From the NCBI RefSeq assembly GCF_001637205.1, contig NZ_LVJH01000070.1, positions 434,001 through 498,000 of the forward strand: a stretch of DNA of 64,000 nucleotides, in the 5' to 3' direction. The translations under genes and the position numbers were made by a program. This stretch comes from Paenibacillus glacialis (GTDB taxonomy: Bacteria > Bacillota > Bacilli > Paenibacillales > Paenibacillaceae). Numbering within the stretch: position 1 is the first letter of the stretch; each line of letters starts with the position of its first letter. Under the pieces are notes generated by a model that saw nothing but the letters and a program-made list of their open reading frames with translations, was not told the origin of the DNA and made no database searches. Below are positions 34,617 to 42,212 of this stretch, piece by piece.

Positions 34617-34754
34617 TTAGGTTTTACACCCTATAATTGTGTCATGACTCGGTATCCCCTTAATGCTGTTGCGCTTTATTCGTACTGTAAGGCTGTCCAC
34701 TACCGCTCCTTTGTCCACTCTTGGCATTCCGAACAATACATAGATGGCTTCAAT
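34617..34754 (-). CDS. possible 45-aa protein with ATT start
   Basis: AAGGAGAG precedes an ATT at 34754 by 6 bases; the frame reads xEAIYVLFGMPRVDKGAVVDSLTVR and ends IGCKT, TAA at 34617. A conventional ATG start at residue 10 would lose the ribosome site. The sequence is protein-like but unrecognised. The start is uncertain. Confidence 0.35.
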   Translation of the reverse strand: MEAIYVLFGMPRVDKGAVVDSLTVRIKRNSIKGIPSHDTIIGCKT

Positions 34755-34946
34755 TGTAATCTCTCCTTTGTTGCACTTTATGTGTCTTTTACGCATTAGT
34801 TAAACCGGACCCACTTAGTCCGGACACATAAACCTTCCAGTGGCATTTATATCTTCAGTCCTCTCTCAAAATAGAATGTATGTTTGGTCACAAGGCCGTA
34901 ACTTGCCCGTTCCGGATCCCTGTGACCCAGATTGTAAGGAAGAAGC

Positions 34947-36062
34947 CTAAGCTGCTCCACCATCTTTCATCATTTGTGTTACACGCTTTTTATAAGCGGA
35001 ATACTTCGAACTGATCTGAGTACTAGGCACTCCTGTTTCCCTCGAAATATCCATCCACGTCTTACCATCCTCTTTACGTTGTTTCAGAAGCGATGGGAAA
35101 TCGAACGGGATATCTTCGAATGTAGGACGATTGGTTAGAATGTAATGCTCCAGCTCATCTTTATCGATTACTACTACTGCCGGATCCGCCCCTGAACTAT
35201 CTTGTTCGTTTGATTCGCCATTACCGCTACTTTGAGCACCATCGTTGTACTTATCCTCGCCATTCAGACCTATTGGATCTTCGAAATCTAATTCCTTATT
35301 ACCAGAGGAACCATCGCCCTCATGCGTCTGATCAGGAATATCGGAACCATCTTCAGTAGCAGGTTCGGTTTTCACTTCACTCTCTGCATTTTCTGGATTT
35401 TCTTCTGCAGGCGTATCACCCGCGCCATTTTTGTCTTCTACACCTGGGGCATTCTCTACTTTAGTGTTATGGTCATCCTTGGCCGTAGGCTCCGCCTGAA
35501 CTTTACCCTTACGCCATTCATCCCATTTAGCAGCTAATGGTGCCACACGCTTTCGGTACTCATCTACCATCATTACAAAGATACCAACACCCATATCTTC
35601 TTCACCAGCAAGCTTCAGGTAAGTGTCGCCTTCGTTAAGGCGTTCTGTGATCTCAAGGAAATCATGATTCAGATCATCATAATGTGGAGCCATACCACTC
35701 AAGATAAAGTCATTTATAATGTTAAGATCAATGGTAGCGGCTTCTTCCTTAGTTTCAATTCTCTCGGCAGGAAGTCCCAGATCAAGAGAAAGTTGCTCGC
35801 CTTCGGGCTTGGCTACTGTGACAACACCGCTACTATTGATCGCATACCTGGTAATCGGTTTACCTGTCATTGCATTTTTCATGACTTTATACGTCACGAC
35901 CTGGGAATCTAGACCCCCAATAACCTGCTGCTCCAACATGCTTTGAAGTGTGTTGTACTGACCGTCCAGCACATATGCAGGGATGCTGATTGTAACTTCT
36001 GTTTCTTCAGCCGACTTTAGATTGATCTTTTTAAGTGTTCCTTTGAAATTTATAAAACTCAT
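34947..36062 (-). CDS. phage protein with acidic linker and C-terminal HTH-like region
   Basis: 371 aa. Seen: an N-terminal strand domain (FKGTLKKINLKSAEETEVTISIPAYVL), a helical part, a very acidic, low-complexity linker at about residues 195-295 rich in E, D, G and N, and a C-terminal helical domain with GKTWMDISRETGVPSTQISSKYSAYKKR, which reads like a HTH. No family recognised. Context: just downstream (leftward) of the RuvC-like gene. Inferred: DNA-associated accessory factor. Confidence 0.55.
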   Translation of the reverse strand: MSFINFKGTLKKINLKSAEETEVTISIPAYVLDGQYNTLQSMLEQQVIGGLDSQVVTYKVMKNAMTGKPITRYAINSSGVVTVAKPEGEQLSLDLGLPAERIETKEEAATIDLNIINDFILSGMAPHYDDLNHDFLEITERLNEGDTYLKLAGEEDMGVGIFVMMVDEYRKRVAPLAAKWDEWRKGKVQAEPTAKDDHNTKVENAPGVEDKNGAGDTPAEENPENAESEVKTEPATEDGSDIPDQTHEGDGSSGNKELDFEDPIGLNGEDKYNDGAQSSGNGESNEQDSSGADPAVVVIDKDELEHYILTNRPTFEDIPFDFPSLLKQRKEDGKTWMDISRETGVPSTQISSKYSAYKKRVTQMMKDGGAA

Positions 36063-36064
36063 GA

Positions 36065-36598
36065 TTATGCCACTCCCTTAATGAATTTTTGGTGATAGGC
36101 CCAGCAAAGTGCGATAGCGTCCGAAGGATCAAAGCGACGCTCTTTAACATCGCCTGCTTTATACTTGCCTTTCGGATGGTTAAGCTTGTACAACACCGGC
36201 ACAGCAATTTCGTCATAATCTATGTCAAATAACATCTGCATTTCTAATGCCACGGTTTCCTTATCTGCGTTACCCTTACCCGTCTGCATCTTAAGCTCTG
36301 TCGGTCGTATTCCTTCTACTGGCTTTCCAAGATGGAGTGCAGCTAACGTGACCATCGAATATGCTCCGACAAGTGCCAGTACACTATTTGCATTTTTGAA
36401 GTGAACCGGACGTTCCAACACCACCATATCCGGATCTTCCTGTTCTATCAGTCGAAATGTATCCTGGTAGATAGCATCTAACACTTTAGGCATCTCTATC
36501 TTTGAATAATCTCTTAATCCAAAATCAATAGGCTTTCCGTTTTGCATCGTGGCCCATCCTGCATAGTTGGTGCCGTGATCTATTCCCATTGTCTTCAT
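36065..36598 (-). CDS. RuvC-like Holliday junction resolvase/endonuclease
   Basis: 177 aa. Seen: RNase H-like fold, MKTMGIDHGTNYAGWA with D7, VVLERPVHF with E62, and DPSDAIALCWAYHQ with the two late acids, the catalytic set of RuvC-type enzymes. Known: phage versions cut branched DNA before packaging. The start overlaps a small upstream gene by 74 bases; GAGGGG stands 10 bases before the ATG, so I keep this start. Confidence 0.82.
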   Translation of the reverse strand: MKTMGIDHGTNYAGWATMQNGKPIDFGLRDYSKIEMPKVLDAIYQDTFRLIEQEDPDMVVLERPVHFKNANSVLALVGAYSMVTLAALHLGKPVEGIRPTELKMQTGKGNADKETVALEMQMLFDIDYDEIAVPVLYKLNHPKGKYKAGDVKERRFDPSDAIALCWAYHQKFIKGVA

Positions 36599-36752
36599 GT
36601 AATTGCTTCCCCTCTTTCCGAACCGGTTTCATCCACGGGTGGATCATATATACCTCTCCGATCTGCCGTCCCTCATCGTCATATATCAATTCCCACGGAA
36701 TCTCTTGGAAGAATGGATCAACCAACATTTTGGACACCGCCACTTCGATCAC
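36525..36752 (-). CDS. small protein overlapping the resolvase start
   Basis: 75 aa from GTG at 36752; ATG at 36728 is the alternative. The first part (MLVDPFFQEIPWELIYDDEGRQIG EVYMIHPWMKP) is protein-like; the end is basic. It overlaps the resolvase gene by 74 bases, so only part may be translated. Not recognised. Confidence 0.45.
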   Translation of the reverse strand: MIEVAVSKMLVDPFFQEIPWELIYDDEGRQIGEVYMIHPWMKPVRKEGKQLHEDNGNRSRHQLCRMGHDAKRKAY

Positions 36753-36915
36753 AAATCACAGACTCAAATTCCGCAATTCCCTCGAGCAACACCGAAGCAT
36801 CAATCCCCTTGAATTTAGTTTCCAGCTCATCATGAGTGGGCACTTGTCCGCTGTTCATGAAGCAAATCTTCATATACTCATACACAGACCAACAACTCCA
36901 AATCTTCCCCATCAT
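36718..36915 (-). CDS. 65-aa phage protein
   Basis: It begins MMGKIWSCWSVYEYMKICF and contains HDELETKFKGIDASVLLEGIAEFE. It resembles small regulators found in Bacillota phages near the replication genes by general appearance only. It overlaps the following DUF6906 gene by 4 bases. Confidence 0.55.
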   Translation of the reverse strand: MMGKIWSCWSVYEYMKICFMNSGQVPTHDELETKFKGIDASVLLEGIAEFESVICDRSGGVQNVG

Positions 36916-37070
36916 GCACCCCTCCGTAACGTTCTCGGCTTCCCTGAGAATCGGTTAATAATTACTAATTCTGTCGTAGTGTCTCGTTCCACCAACCAGT
37001 TTTCAACAATTAAACCGGCTAATTTTATGTCTATCTTCTGCCTACGTGTAGGTCGCTTACCGCTTTTCAT
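36912..37070 (-). CDS. DUF6906 family protein
   Basis: 52 aa from the ATG at 37070, 7 bases after GGGGGAA; a longer form from 37094 lacks a site. Seen: MKSGKRPTRRQKIDIKLAGLIVENW LVERDTTTELVIINRFSGKPRTL, the DUF6906 pattern (basic KRPTR start, helix, GLxxENW). Known: tiny phage proteins of unknown function. Confidence 0.72.
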   Translation of the reverse strand: MKSGKRPTRRQKIDIKLAGLIVENWLVERDTTTELVIINRFSGKPRTLRRGA

Positions 37071-37081
37071 CTTTGTTCCCC

Positions 37082-38491
37082 CTAATTCGCCCACCGGCGT
37101 TTATTTGTATCCTTCACCTCAGGTTGTTTTGGCTGACTGTCATGTGCTCGTTCGTAATTCACAAATTTATTGAAGTTCTTCAGGAATACGAGCTCTACTG
37201 TTCCGACTGGACCATTACGCTGCTTAGCGATAATAATTTCGATGATATTCTTTTTCTCTGTGTCCTGGTTGTAATAGTCATCCCGGTACAAGAAGGCAAC
37301 AATATCCGCATCCTGCTCAATGGATCCTGACTCCCGAAGGTCAGACATCATAGGGCGCTTGTCCTGTCGTTGCTCTACTCCCCGACTTAGTTGGGATAAA
37401 GCCACCACCGGAACTTCCAGCTCACGAGCAATCTGCTTGAGGGTACGAGAGATTTCAGACACTTCCTGCTGGCGGTTCTCACCACGTTTACCAGATCCAG
37501 CAATCAGCTGCAGGTAATCGATAACAATAAGTCCTAGTCCATGTTTTTTCTTAAGTCGGCGACATTTGTTACGAATTTCGTGGACCGTAATCGTTGGAGA
37601 GTCATCGATAAAAATGTTTGTCTCACCCAACACACTAACCGCACTCGCTGTCCGCTCCCAATCTCCGTCCTCGAATTTCCCTGTCTTGATCTTGCTAGCG
37701 TCCAGGTTACCCTCTGCACTAATCATACGATCTCCCAGTTGTGGAGCTGACATTTCCAAACTAAAAACTGCCACGGTCTCGTTCGTTTTAACTGCAACGT
37801 TCTGTGCAATATTTAAAGCGAATGCCGTCTTACCCACCGAAGGACGAGCAGCGACGATAATTAGATCGTTTTTTTGGAACCCAGCTGTCATAGCATCCAA
37901 ATCACTAAATCCACTAGGTATGCCTGTGACACTCCCGTTGTCCTTATTGGCAAACCGTTGCTCTATCCCGTCATAGGAGTTCATCATCACTTGGCGTATC
38001 GGCTTGAATTCTTGTGTAGGAGCTGCCTGGTCGGATAACTTAGCCGCTGCCACTTGCATGTTGGCGATCACTTGCTGTGCATCACCGCTCTCAACCGCAT
38101 CGATGAACTGTTTCCTGGCCGCTTCGATCAGCTGGCGCAACATGTATTTATCCTGCAGGATCGATATGTACTGCTCAATGTTTGCGGCGGTAGGAACAGA
38201 ATGAGCCATACGGGATAAATAACTCACCCCACCAACTGTGTCCAACTTCCCTCGATCGTTCAGGTGTGATGATAAAGTGACGATATCTATTGACTCACCT
38301 GCTTCAGATAGCTCGATCATGGATTCAAAGATGTTCCGATGGGCTACATTAAAAAATGACTTAGGTTGCAACAAGGATGCTTCTTCCATGGCTTCCCCTG
38401 CTGCATCGATCAGGACGGCGCCTAATACAGATATTTCAGCGTCTTGGCTATTCGGTGGATCAATCTTCTCGAGTTCTGCCAAGCTTTGCAT
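37082..38491 (-). CDS. replicative DNA helicase (DnaB/DnaC type)
   Basis: 469 aa. Seen: an N-terminal DnaB domain (PPNSQDAEISVLGAVLID), then the ATPase with Walker A A-A-R-P-S-V-G-K-T-A, Walker B LIVIDYLQLI and the DnaB motif DKRPMMSDLRESGSIEQDAD. Known: hexameric helicase that opens the replication fork. Context: overlaps the loader gene by 32 bases and sits below the initiator, a complete phage replication set. A long C-terminal tail rich in K and Q is present. Confidence 0.92.
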   Translation of the reverse strand: MQSLAELEKIDPPNSQDAEISVLGAVLIDAAGEAMEEASLLQPKSFFNVAHRNIFESMIELSEAGESIDIVTLSSHLNDRGKLDTVGGVSYLSRMAHSVPTAANIEQYISILQDKYMLRQLIEAARKQFIDAVESGDAQQVIANMQVAAAKLSDQAAPTQEFKPIRQVMMNSYDGIEQRFANKDNGSVTGIPSGFSDLDAMTAGFQKNDLIIVAARPSVGKTAFALNIAQNVAVKTNETVAVFSLEMSAPQLGDRMISAEGNLDASKIKTGKFEDGDWERTASAVSVLGETNIFIDDSPTITVHEIRNKCRRLKKKHGLGLIVIDYLQLIAGSGKRGENRQQEVSEISRTLKQIARELEVPVVALSQLSRGVEQRQDKRPMMSDLRESGSIEQDADIVAFLYRDDYYNQDTEKKNIIEIIIAKQRNGPVGTVELVFLKNFNKFVNYERAHDSQPKQPEVKDTNKRRWAN

Positions 38492-38804
38492 ATAATGCCT
38501 CCCTCATTCCTGTTGGTGGTGGAACAGCGGTCTTCTTCCACAATTCGAGTTGTGCAAAATAGGCTTGTGTTTCTTTACGCATCCGAGTTCGCTCCAGTTG
38601 TTCACCCTGTCTGCCGCGGATCTCCGCAATGTTTGGTGGCCACTTTTCCGTGAGGATATGTTGTTCAACATTCGCTCGAGCAGTGTCAAATGGGAAATCA
38701 TTTAGGTATTTGTGGTGATGATCGACACTTTCTTTGCTAGTGTCAATGCTAGGATAAGCACGTCTAAGTAACTCTAAGAGGTCAATGACCTGCAATTTGT
38801 TCAC
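38460..38804 (-). CDS. helicase loader/inhibitor (G39P-like)
   Basis: 114 aa from the GTG at 38804, 7 bases after GAGAGGAG; an ATG upstream in the initiator gene has no site. Seen: LQVIDLLELLRRAYPSIDTSKESVDHHHKYLNDFPFDTARANVEQHILTEKWPPNIAEIRG, the pattern of SPP1 G39P-type loaders, and an unfolded C-terminus as in that family. Known: such proteins deliver the helicase to the initiator. Overlaps the helicase gene by 32 and the initiator by 23 bases. Confidence 0.75.
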   Translation of the reverse strand: MNKLQVIDLLELLRRAYPSIDTSKESVDHHHKYLNDFPFDTARANVEQHILTEKWPPNIAEIRGRQGEQLERTRMRKETQAYFAQLELWKKTAVPPPTGMREALYAKLGRTRED

Positions 38805-39753
38805 GCCGTATCTCCTCTCGCATTCTTTCAAGTTCATCCAAATCACGCTGTTGTTTTGTCTTACTTTGTTTCCGTTCGGGGTATTTCTTTACCGAACCGG
38901 AAGATTCGGAATTTGCAATTTTAATATCATTCAGTAATTGATTCCATATCCCGTCGATTACCTTCTGACAATAAGAAAAAAGGTTGATCTCGGCTGACTC
39001 CCACCGCTTCTGTTTGTCGTGCCTTGCAAATGAAAGGTCTATCCCAAAGAAAATGAACTCTATCGGAATCGCTATCTTAGCAAGTAGCATCATAGGTTTA
39101 TAATCAGCAGTTGATGATGAAAGCTTGCCTTTCCGATTAAGGTAATAACGATCGATTTCACTAAACCGCTTGGAAACGGATTTTTCATCGAGATGTATTT
39201 CGTTCAATGGCATGGAAGCCAAAACGGTTGTTAGAACCCCGCATCTCTCATTTGTAAATCGATGGTCATCTAATCCATCTATCAATCTATCAATCAAGAT
39301 CTTTATAATATCTTTATTAGAGTGGACATTTTTGTCCAAGAGAGTAGACATTTTTGTCTCTTCTCTACCCTCCAGAGTGGACATATCTGTCTCTTCTCTT
39401 TCTTCAGAGTGGACATTTTTGTCCATCTTATTTCGATATTTTTTAGAGTTCCTAACGGTGAAAATGAGACCATATGGTGCTCTAGTAACTCGTATATAAC
39501 CATGATCTTCGAGCGTATCAATCCATCTTGAAATTGTCTTCCTCGCCACTCCGAACTGTTCTGATAGATCATCAAGTTTGATAGGCTTATTCCCAAGGAC
39601 AATGCCCCAAGATACCCCTTCCTCATCTTCCTTATCTTTGGTTACGGAGCTGATGCACCAAAGGAATAGCCATATCGCTGTGCTTATTTTGTTGTAGTGT
39701 TCTGGCTCTAATAAACCGGAGTAGATTGGAAAAGGGTAACTATCTTTGGGCAT
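38782..39753 (-). CDS. phage replication initiator with winged-helix domain (O-like)
   Basis: 323 aa from the ATG at 39753, 9 bases after GGGG. Seen: N-terminal winged-helix domain with VSWGIVLGNKPIKLDDLSEQFGVARKTISRWIDTLEDHGYIRVTR, then an internal repeated stretch (about residues 110-145: KNVHSEE, STLEGREETKMSTLLDKNVHS) encoded by four iterons, then a helical C-terminal domain that could contact the loader and helicase. Known: lambda O-type initiators carry the origin inside their own gene. Inferred: the protein binds these iterons to start phage replication. Confidence 0.82.
   Translation of the reverse strand: MPKDSYPFPIYSGLLEPEHYNKISTAIWLFLWCISSVTKDKEDEEGVSWGIVLGNKPIKLDDLSEQFGVARKTISRWIDTLEDHGYIRVTRAPYGLIFTVRNSKKYRNKMDKNVHSEEREETDMSTLEGREETKMSTLLDKNVHSNKDIIKILIDRLIDGLDDHRFTNERCGVLTTVLASMPLNEIHLDEKSVSKRFSEIDRYYLNRKGKLSSSTADYKPMMLLAKIAIPIEFIFFGIDLSFARHDKQKRWESAEINLFSYCQKVIDGIWNQLLNDIKIANSESSGSVKKYPERKQSKTKQQRDLDELERMREEIRREQIAGH
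39319..39424. repeat. four iterons, likely phage replication origin
   Basis: Near-identical 19-bp copies AGAGTGGACATTTTTGTCC lie at 39319, 39341, 39374 and 39406. Copies 2 and 3 vary at two or three bases. The core TGGACA-TTTT-TGTCCA is a dyad in the outer copies. Start-to-start distances are 22, 33 and 32, close to multiples of the helix turn. They are inside the initiator gene. This matches lambda-type origins, where four O sites lie in the O gene. Confidence 0.75.
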
Positions 39754-39796
39754 ACTCTTCATCCCCTGCCTATATTGCAATAATCTTGATTATTAG

Positions 39797-40081
39797 TTAG
39801 TCTCTTCGTACACTATGAACCTGTACATCTAAGCGGCCATTGAGACCATGAGCAATCTGCATTCCTACCTTAATACCCTGTCCAAACTTTTCTAATACTG
39901 CATTAATAAAATCAGGCATGTGGTCCGGTTTACCTTTAACTGCTACATGAGCCCCTAAAGCATATGCGAGAGCTTTAAAGTGCTCAGCAACAGCTTCATC
40001 ACCTTGTTCAGTGGCTGCATCAAGTAATGTTTCTAACTGGTCAAATACTGCATTACTAACCTCTTGCTTAGTCGTAGTCAT
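39797..40081 (-). CDS. hypothetical phage protein, 94 aa
   Basis: Helical N-terminal half (VFDQLETLLDAATEQGDEAVAEHFKALAYALGAHV), then a glycine-containing C-terminus. Strong GGGAGCG-type site before the ATG. Overlaps the next gene by 4 bases. No family recognised. Confidence 0.55.
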   Translation of the reverse strand: MTTTKQEVSNAVFDQLETLLDAATEQGDEAVAEHFKALAYALGAHVAVKGKPDHMPDFINAVLEKFGQGIKVGMQIAHGLNGRLDVQVHSVRRD

Positions 40082-40272
40082 ATAGCACGCTCCCTCATGG
40101 TTCTTTCCTTCCAGTCCTTATCACCTAAGCAACGACTTGGAGTAACTTCGAAGTACCGACGACCAAGCACGTAAGACACAAATCTATTAGTGCTTTGCTC
40201 GTAATACATGCCGTTCAGTACAGGACTTGGATCAGTTAGTGTAAATAGATCAAGCTGCTCAACATTACTCAT
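40078..40272 (-). CDS. hypothetical phage protein, 64 aa
   Basis: Begins MSNVEQLDLFTLTDPSP and has a strand-rich centre (YVLGRRYFEVTP) and basic C-terminus. Chained to both neighbours by ATGA overlaps, which supports it as real. No family recognised. Confidence 0.5.
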   Translation of the reverse strand: MSNVEQLDLFTLTDPSPVLNGMYYEQSTNRFVSYVLGRRYFEVTPSRCLGDKDWKERTMRERAI

Positions 40273-40457
40273 CGACCTATCCCCCTATCGTCTCGTAAAA
40301 ACACTATTGGATATTTGACCCTTACAACTGACCATCCAGGATATCCAAGGGCGAAGTACGCCCTAGTCTCCCGTTTAAACTCTTCCGGATCCGTCTGCAT
40401 TAACCGCCAAATTCGATCACCCATCATGCTCTTCATCAGAGGCTTGTCCTCTATCAA
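40269..40457 (-). CDS. hypothetical phage protein, 62 aa
   Basis: TTG start at 40457 behind GGTAGGTG. Seen: IWRLMQTDPEEFKRETRAYFALGYPGW, a helix then strand fold. Overlaps the next gene by 4 bases. No family recognised. Confidence 0.5.
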   Translation of the reverse strand: MIEDKPLMKSMMGDRIWRLMQTDPEEFKRETRAYFALGYPGWSVVRVKYPIVFLRDDRGIGR

Positions 40458-40467
40458 GGTGTATCAC

Positions 40468-41175
40468 CTACCTATCAGCCACATAGACCAACTTGCCTGT
40501 TGTCTCCTGTATTTCACTTTTGAATCTATCTGCGTCTGAATTTCCGTCTGATAGATGGAGTAGCCATATCTCTTGAACCTTGCTAATGTCGTTAGCGCGA
40601 AGGAACCCCTTAACATGCTCTAGACCGAAGTGAGAACGAAGCAAACGTTTCTTTTGTGCTGGATGCAGATCACCTGCTGTGACCCTACGGTTAACGATAT
40701 CCAAGGAATAATTACATTCGACCATTACGTGAGTTAGCCCAGCAAATCGATACCTGCAGTAATAAGTGTCTGTAAGGAATACCAGCTTATCGCCTACTGT
40801 ATTAGCTAGGACGAACCCCAATGGCTCCTCTGCATCGTGCTCAATCTCAAACGCCTTAATAGTCCATGTGCCTATCACGAATTGCTCGTGCGCCTTAATA
40901 GTCTTCAATCGATGCCCTGAAAGCTTCAATGCATCGGCCGTGCCTTGGCTAGTGTAGATGTTAACACCAGCCTTCATAACATCCTTTGCAGCCTTGCTGT
41001 GATCTCCATGCTCATGTGTAATCAGACAACCAGCGATCTCCGACATGCGAAACTCCAACGCTCGTTGGAGTGATTTAAATGTGAACCCAGCTTCCAGTAG
41101 TAGGTGAGTTTGACCATCGCTAATGCGATAGGCATTACCAGCGCTGCTGGATCCGAGACAAGTAATGTTTATCAT
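40468..41175 (-). CDS. MBL-fold metallo-hydrolase
   Basis: 235 aa. Seen: motif 2 L-I-T-H54-E-H56-G-D58-H59, the metallo-beta-lactamase zinc site, preceded by ITCLGSSSAGNAYRI. Later histidines (IEHDAEEPLGF, LLHLSDGN) complete the site. Known: phage MBL proteins are usually nucleases or related hydrolases of the YycJ type. Context: starts on the last base of the recT stop (TGATG) in a recombination operon. Inferred: DNA-end processing partner of RecT. Confidence 0.82.
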   Translation of the reverse strand: MINITCLGSSSAGNAYRISDGQTHLLLEAGFTFKSLQRALEFRMSEIAGCLITHEHGDHSKAAKDVMKAGVNIYTSQGTADALKLSGHRLKTIKAHEQFVIGTWTIKAFEIEHDAEEPLGFVLANTVGDKLVFLTDTYYCRYRFAGLTHVMVECNYSLDIVNRRVTAGDLHPAQKKRLLRSHFGLEHVKGFLRANDISKVQEIWLLHLSDGNSDADRFKSEIQETTGKLVYVADR

Positions 41176-42212
41176 CAGAAGTCAGGACCTTCACCGGTCT
41201 TTTTCAGAGGTGGTACATCATCAGAGAAGTCCATTTCATCCTGATTAGATCCCTCTTGCTGTAGGTCAGGATCAGGATCTTGTGAAGTCTTAGTTACTGG
41301 ATCAGGAGTAATGTCGATGATATCTCCATTGGCATTGGCTCTAATCTCCTGTGCAACCTCAGCTTCGGACAAATCACTCTCCATTTGTTTCAAGCGAAGG
41401 TAATCGTCATCGATCTTCTGTGAGTCAATCGTGATATCGTTGTAAGCAGCTCGATAGACTGTTTTCAAACACATCTTTTCACGCCAGCCTTCAACCTGTT
41501 CCTTACCGACCTTCTTACCGTTCTCCCACTTGTCTTTCTCGCCACCCCAAAACTCAGGGCTAGCATGGTCAGGTTTACGCTTTTCAATATCCTTAATCGT
41601 CATGATGACGAGCTTATTCTTTTCAGGAGCACTTGAGTAAAGGTGATAATAGAACCCACCTACTATCTCTCCACGATCAAAGGCATTCACAATTTCAAAT
41701 TCATAACCTTCGTATTTATTGTTCATGTCCTTCTTGATCGGATTGAATTTATCGGACGAGTAGACCAATTCCACTGCAACGTGGTCAGGTACATCCATAC
41801 CATACTTAGTTGACTTAAGTTCAATGCCACGATAGCCTTCAATGAAGGCTATATCATATTTGTTGGTGTTGTTATTCTTAAAGGGAATAAGGTTGATGTG
41901 ATTAGGTTGTGAAGGGTCAAATCCTACTCTTGCCATAGCCACCACATCACGGGCAAGCTTGTCCATATTCACATTAGCCCAGGTAACAGGCACTGCATCA
42001 CGGTACTTCTCAGCTTTCTTTAAACGCTTCTCTTCGGTCGTCTTCAAGACTGAGTCAAGAGCAATGAAATAGTTCTGCGCAAGACGCTGTTGAAAGTTAG
42101 TTAATGCAACCTCACCTACGTTGGATCCAAATTCCGAAATAACTTTAGTCATGAAGCGTTCAGATTGTGTTGGTTCTTTTTTTGCAACTGCTTGTTCGTT
42201 CTCGGTAGTCAA
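41175..42212 (-). CDS. recT: RecT single-strand annealing protein
   Basis: 345 aa. Seen: FMTKVISEFGSNVGEVALTNFQQRLAQNYFIALDSVLKTTEEKR at the start, the conserved VTWANVNMDKLARDVVAMARVGFDPSQPNHINLIPFKNN block, and an acidic C-terminus. Known: RecT/Redbeta-type annealases pair with an exonuclease. Context: directly after the SbcC-like gene and before the MBL-fold gene; no YqaJ or RecE exonuclease is present. Confidence 0.9.
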   Translation of the reverse strand: MTTENEQAVAKKEPTQSERFMTKVISEFGSNVGEVALTNFQQRLAQNYFIALDSVLKTTEEKRLKKAEKYRDAVPVTWANVNMDKLARDVVAMARVGFDPSQPNHINLIPFKNNNTNKYDIAFIEGYRGIELKSTKYGMDVPDHVAVELVYSSDKFNPIKKDMNNKYEGYEFEIVNAFDRGEIVGGFYYHLYSSAPEKNKLVIMTIKDIEKRKPDHASPEFWGGEKDKWENGKKVGKEQVEGWREKMCLKTVYRAAYNDITIDSQKIDDDYLRLKQMESDLSEAEVAQEIRANANGDIIDITPDPVTKTSQDPDPDLQQEGSNQDEMDFSDDVPPLKKTGEGPDF

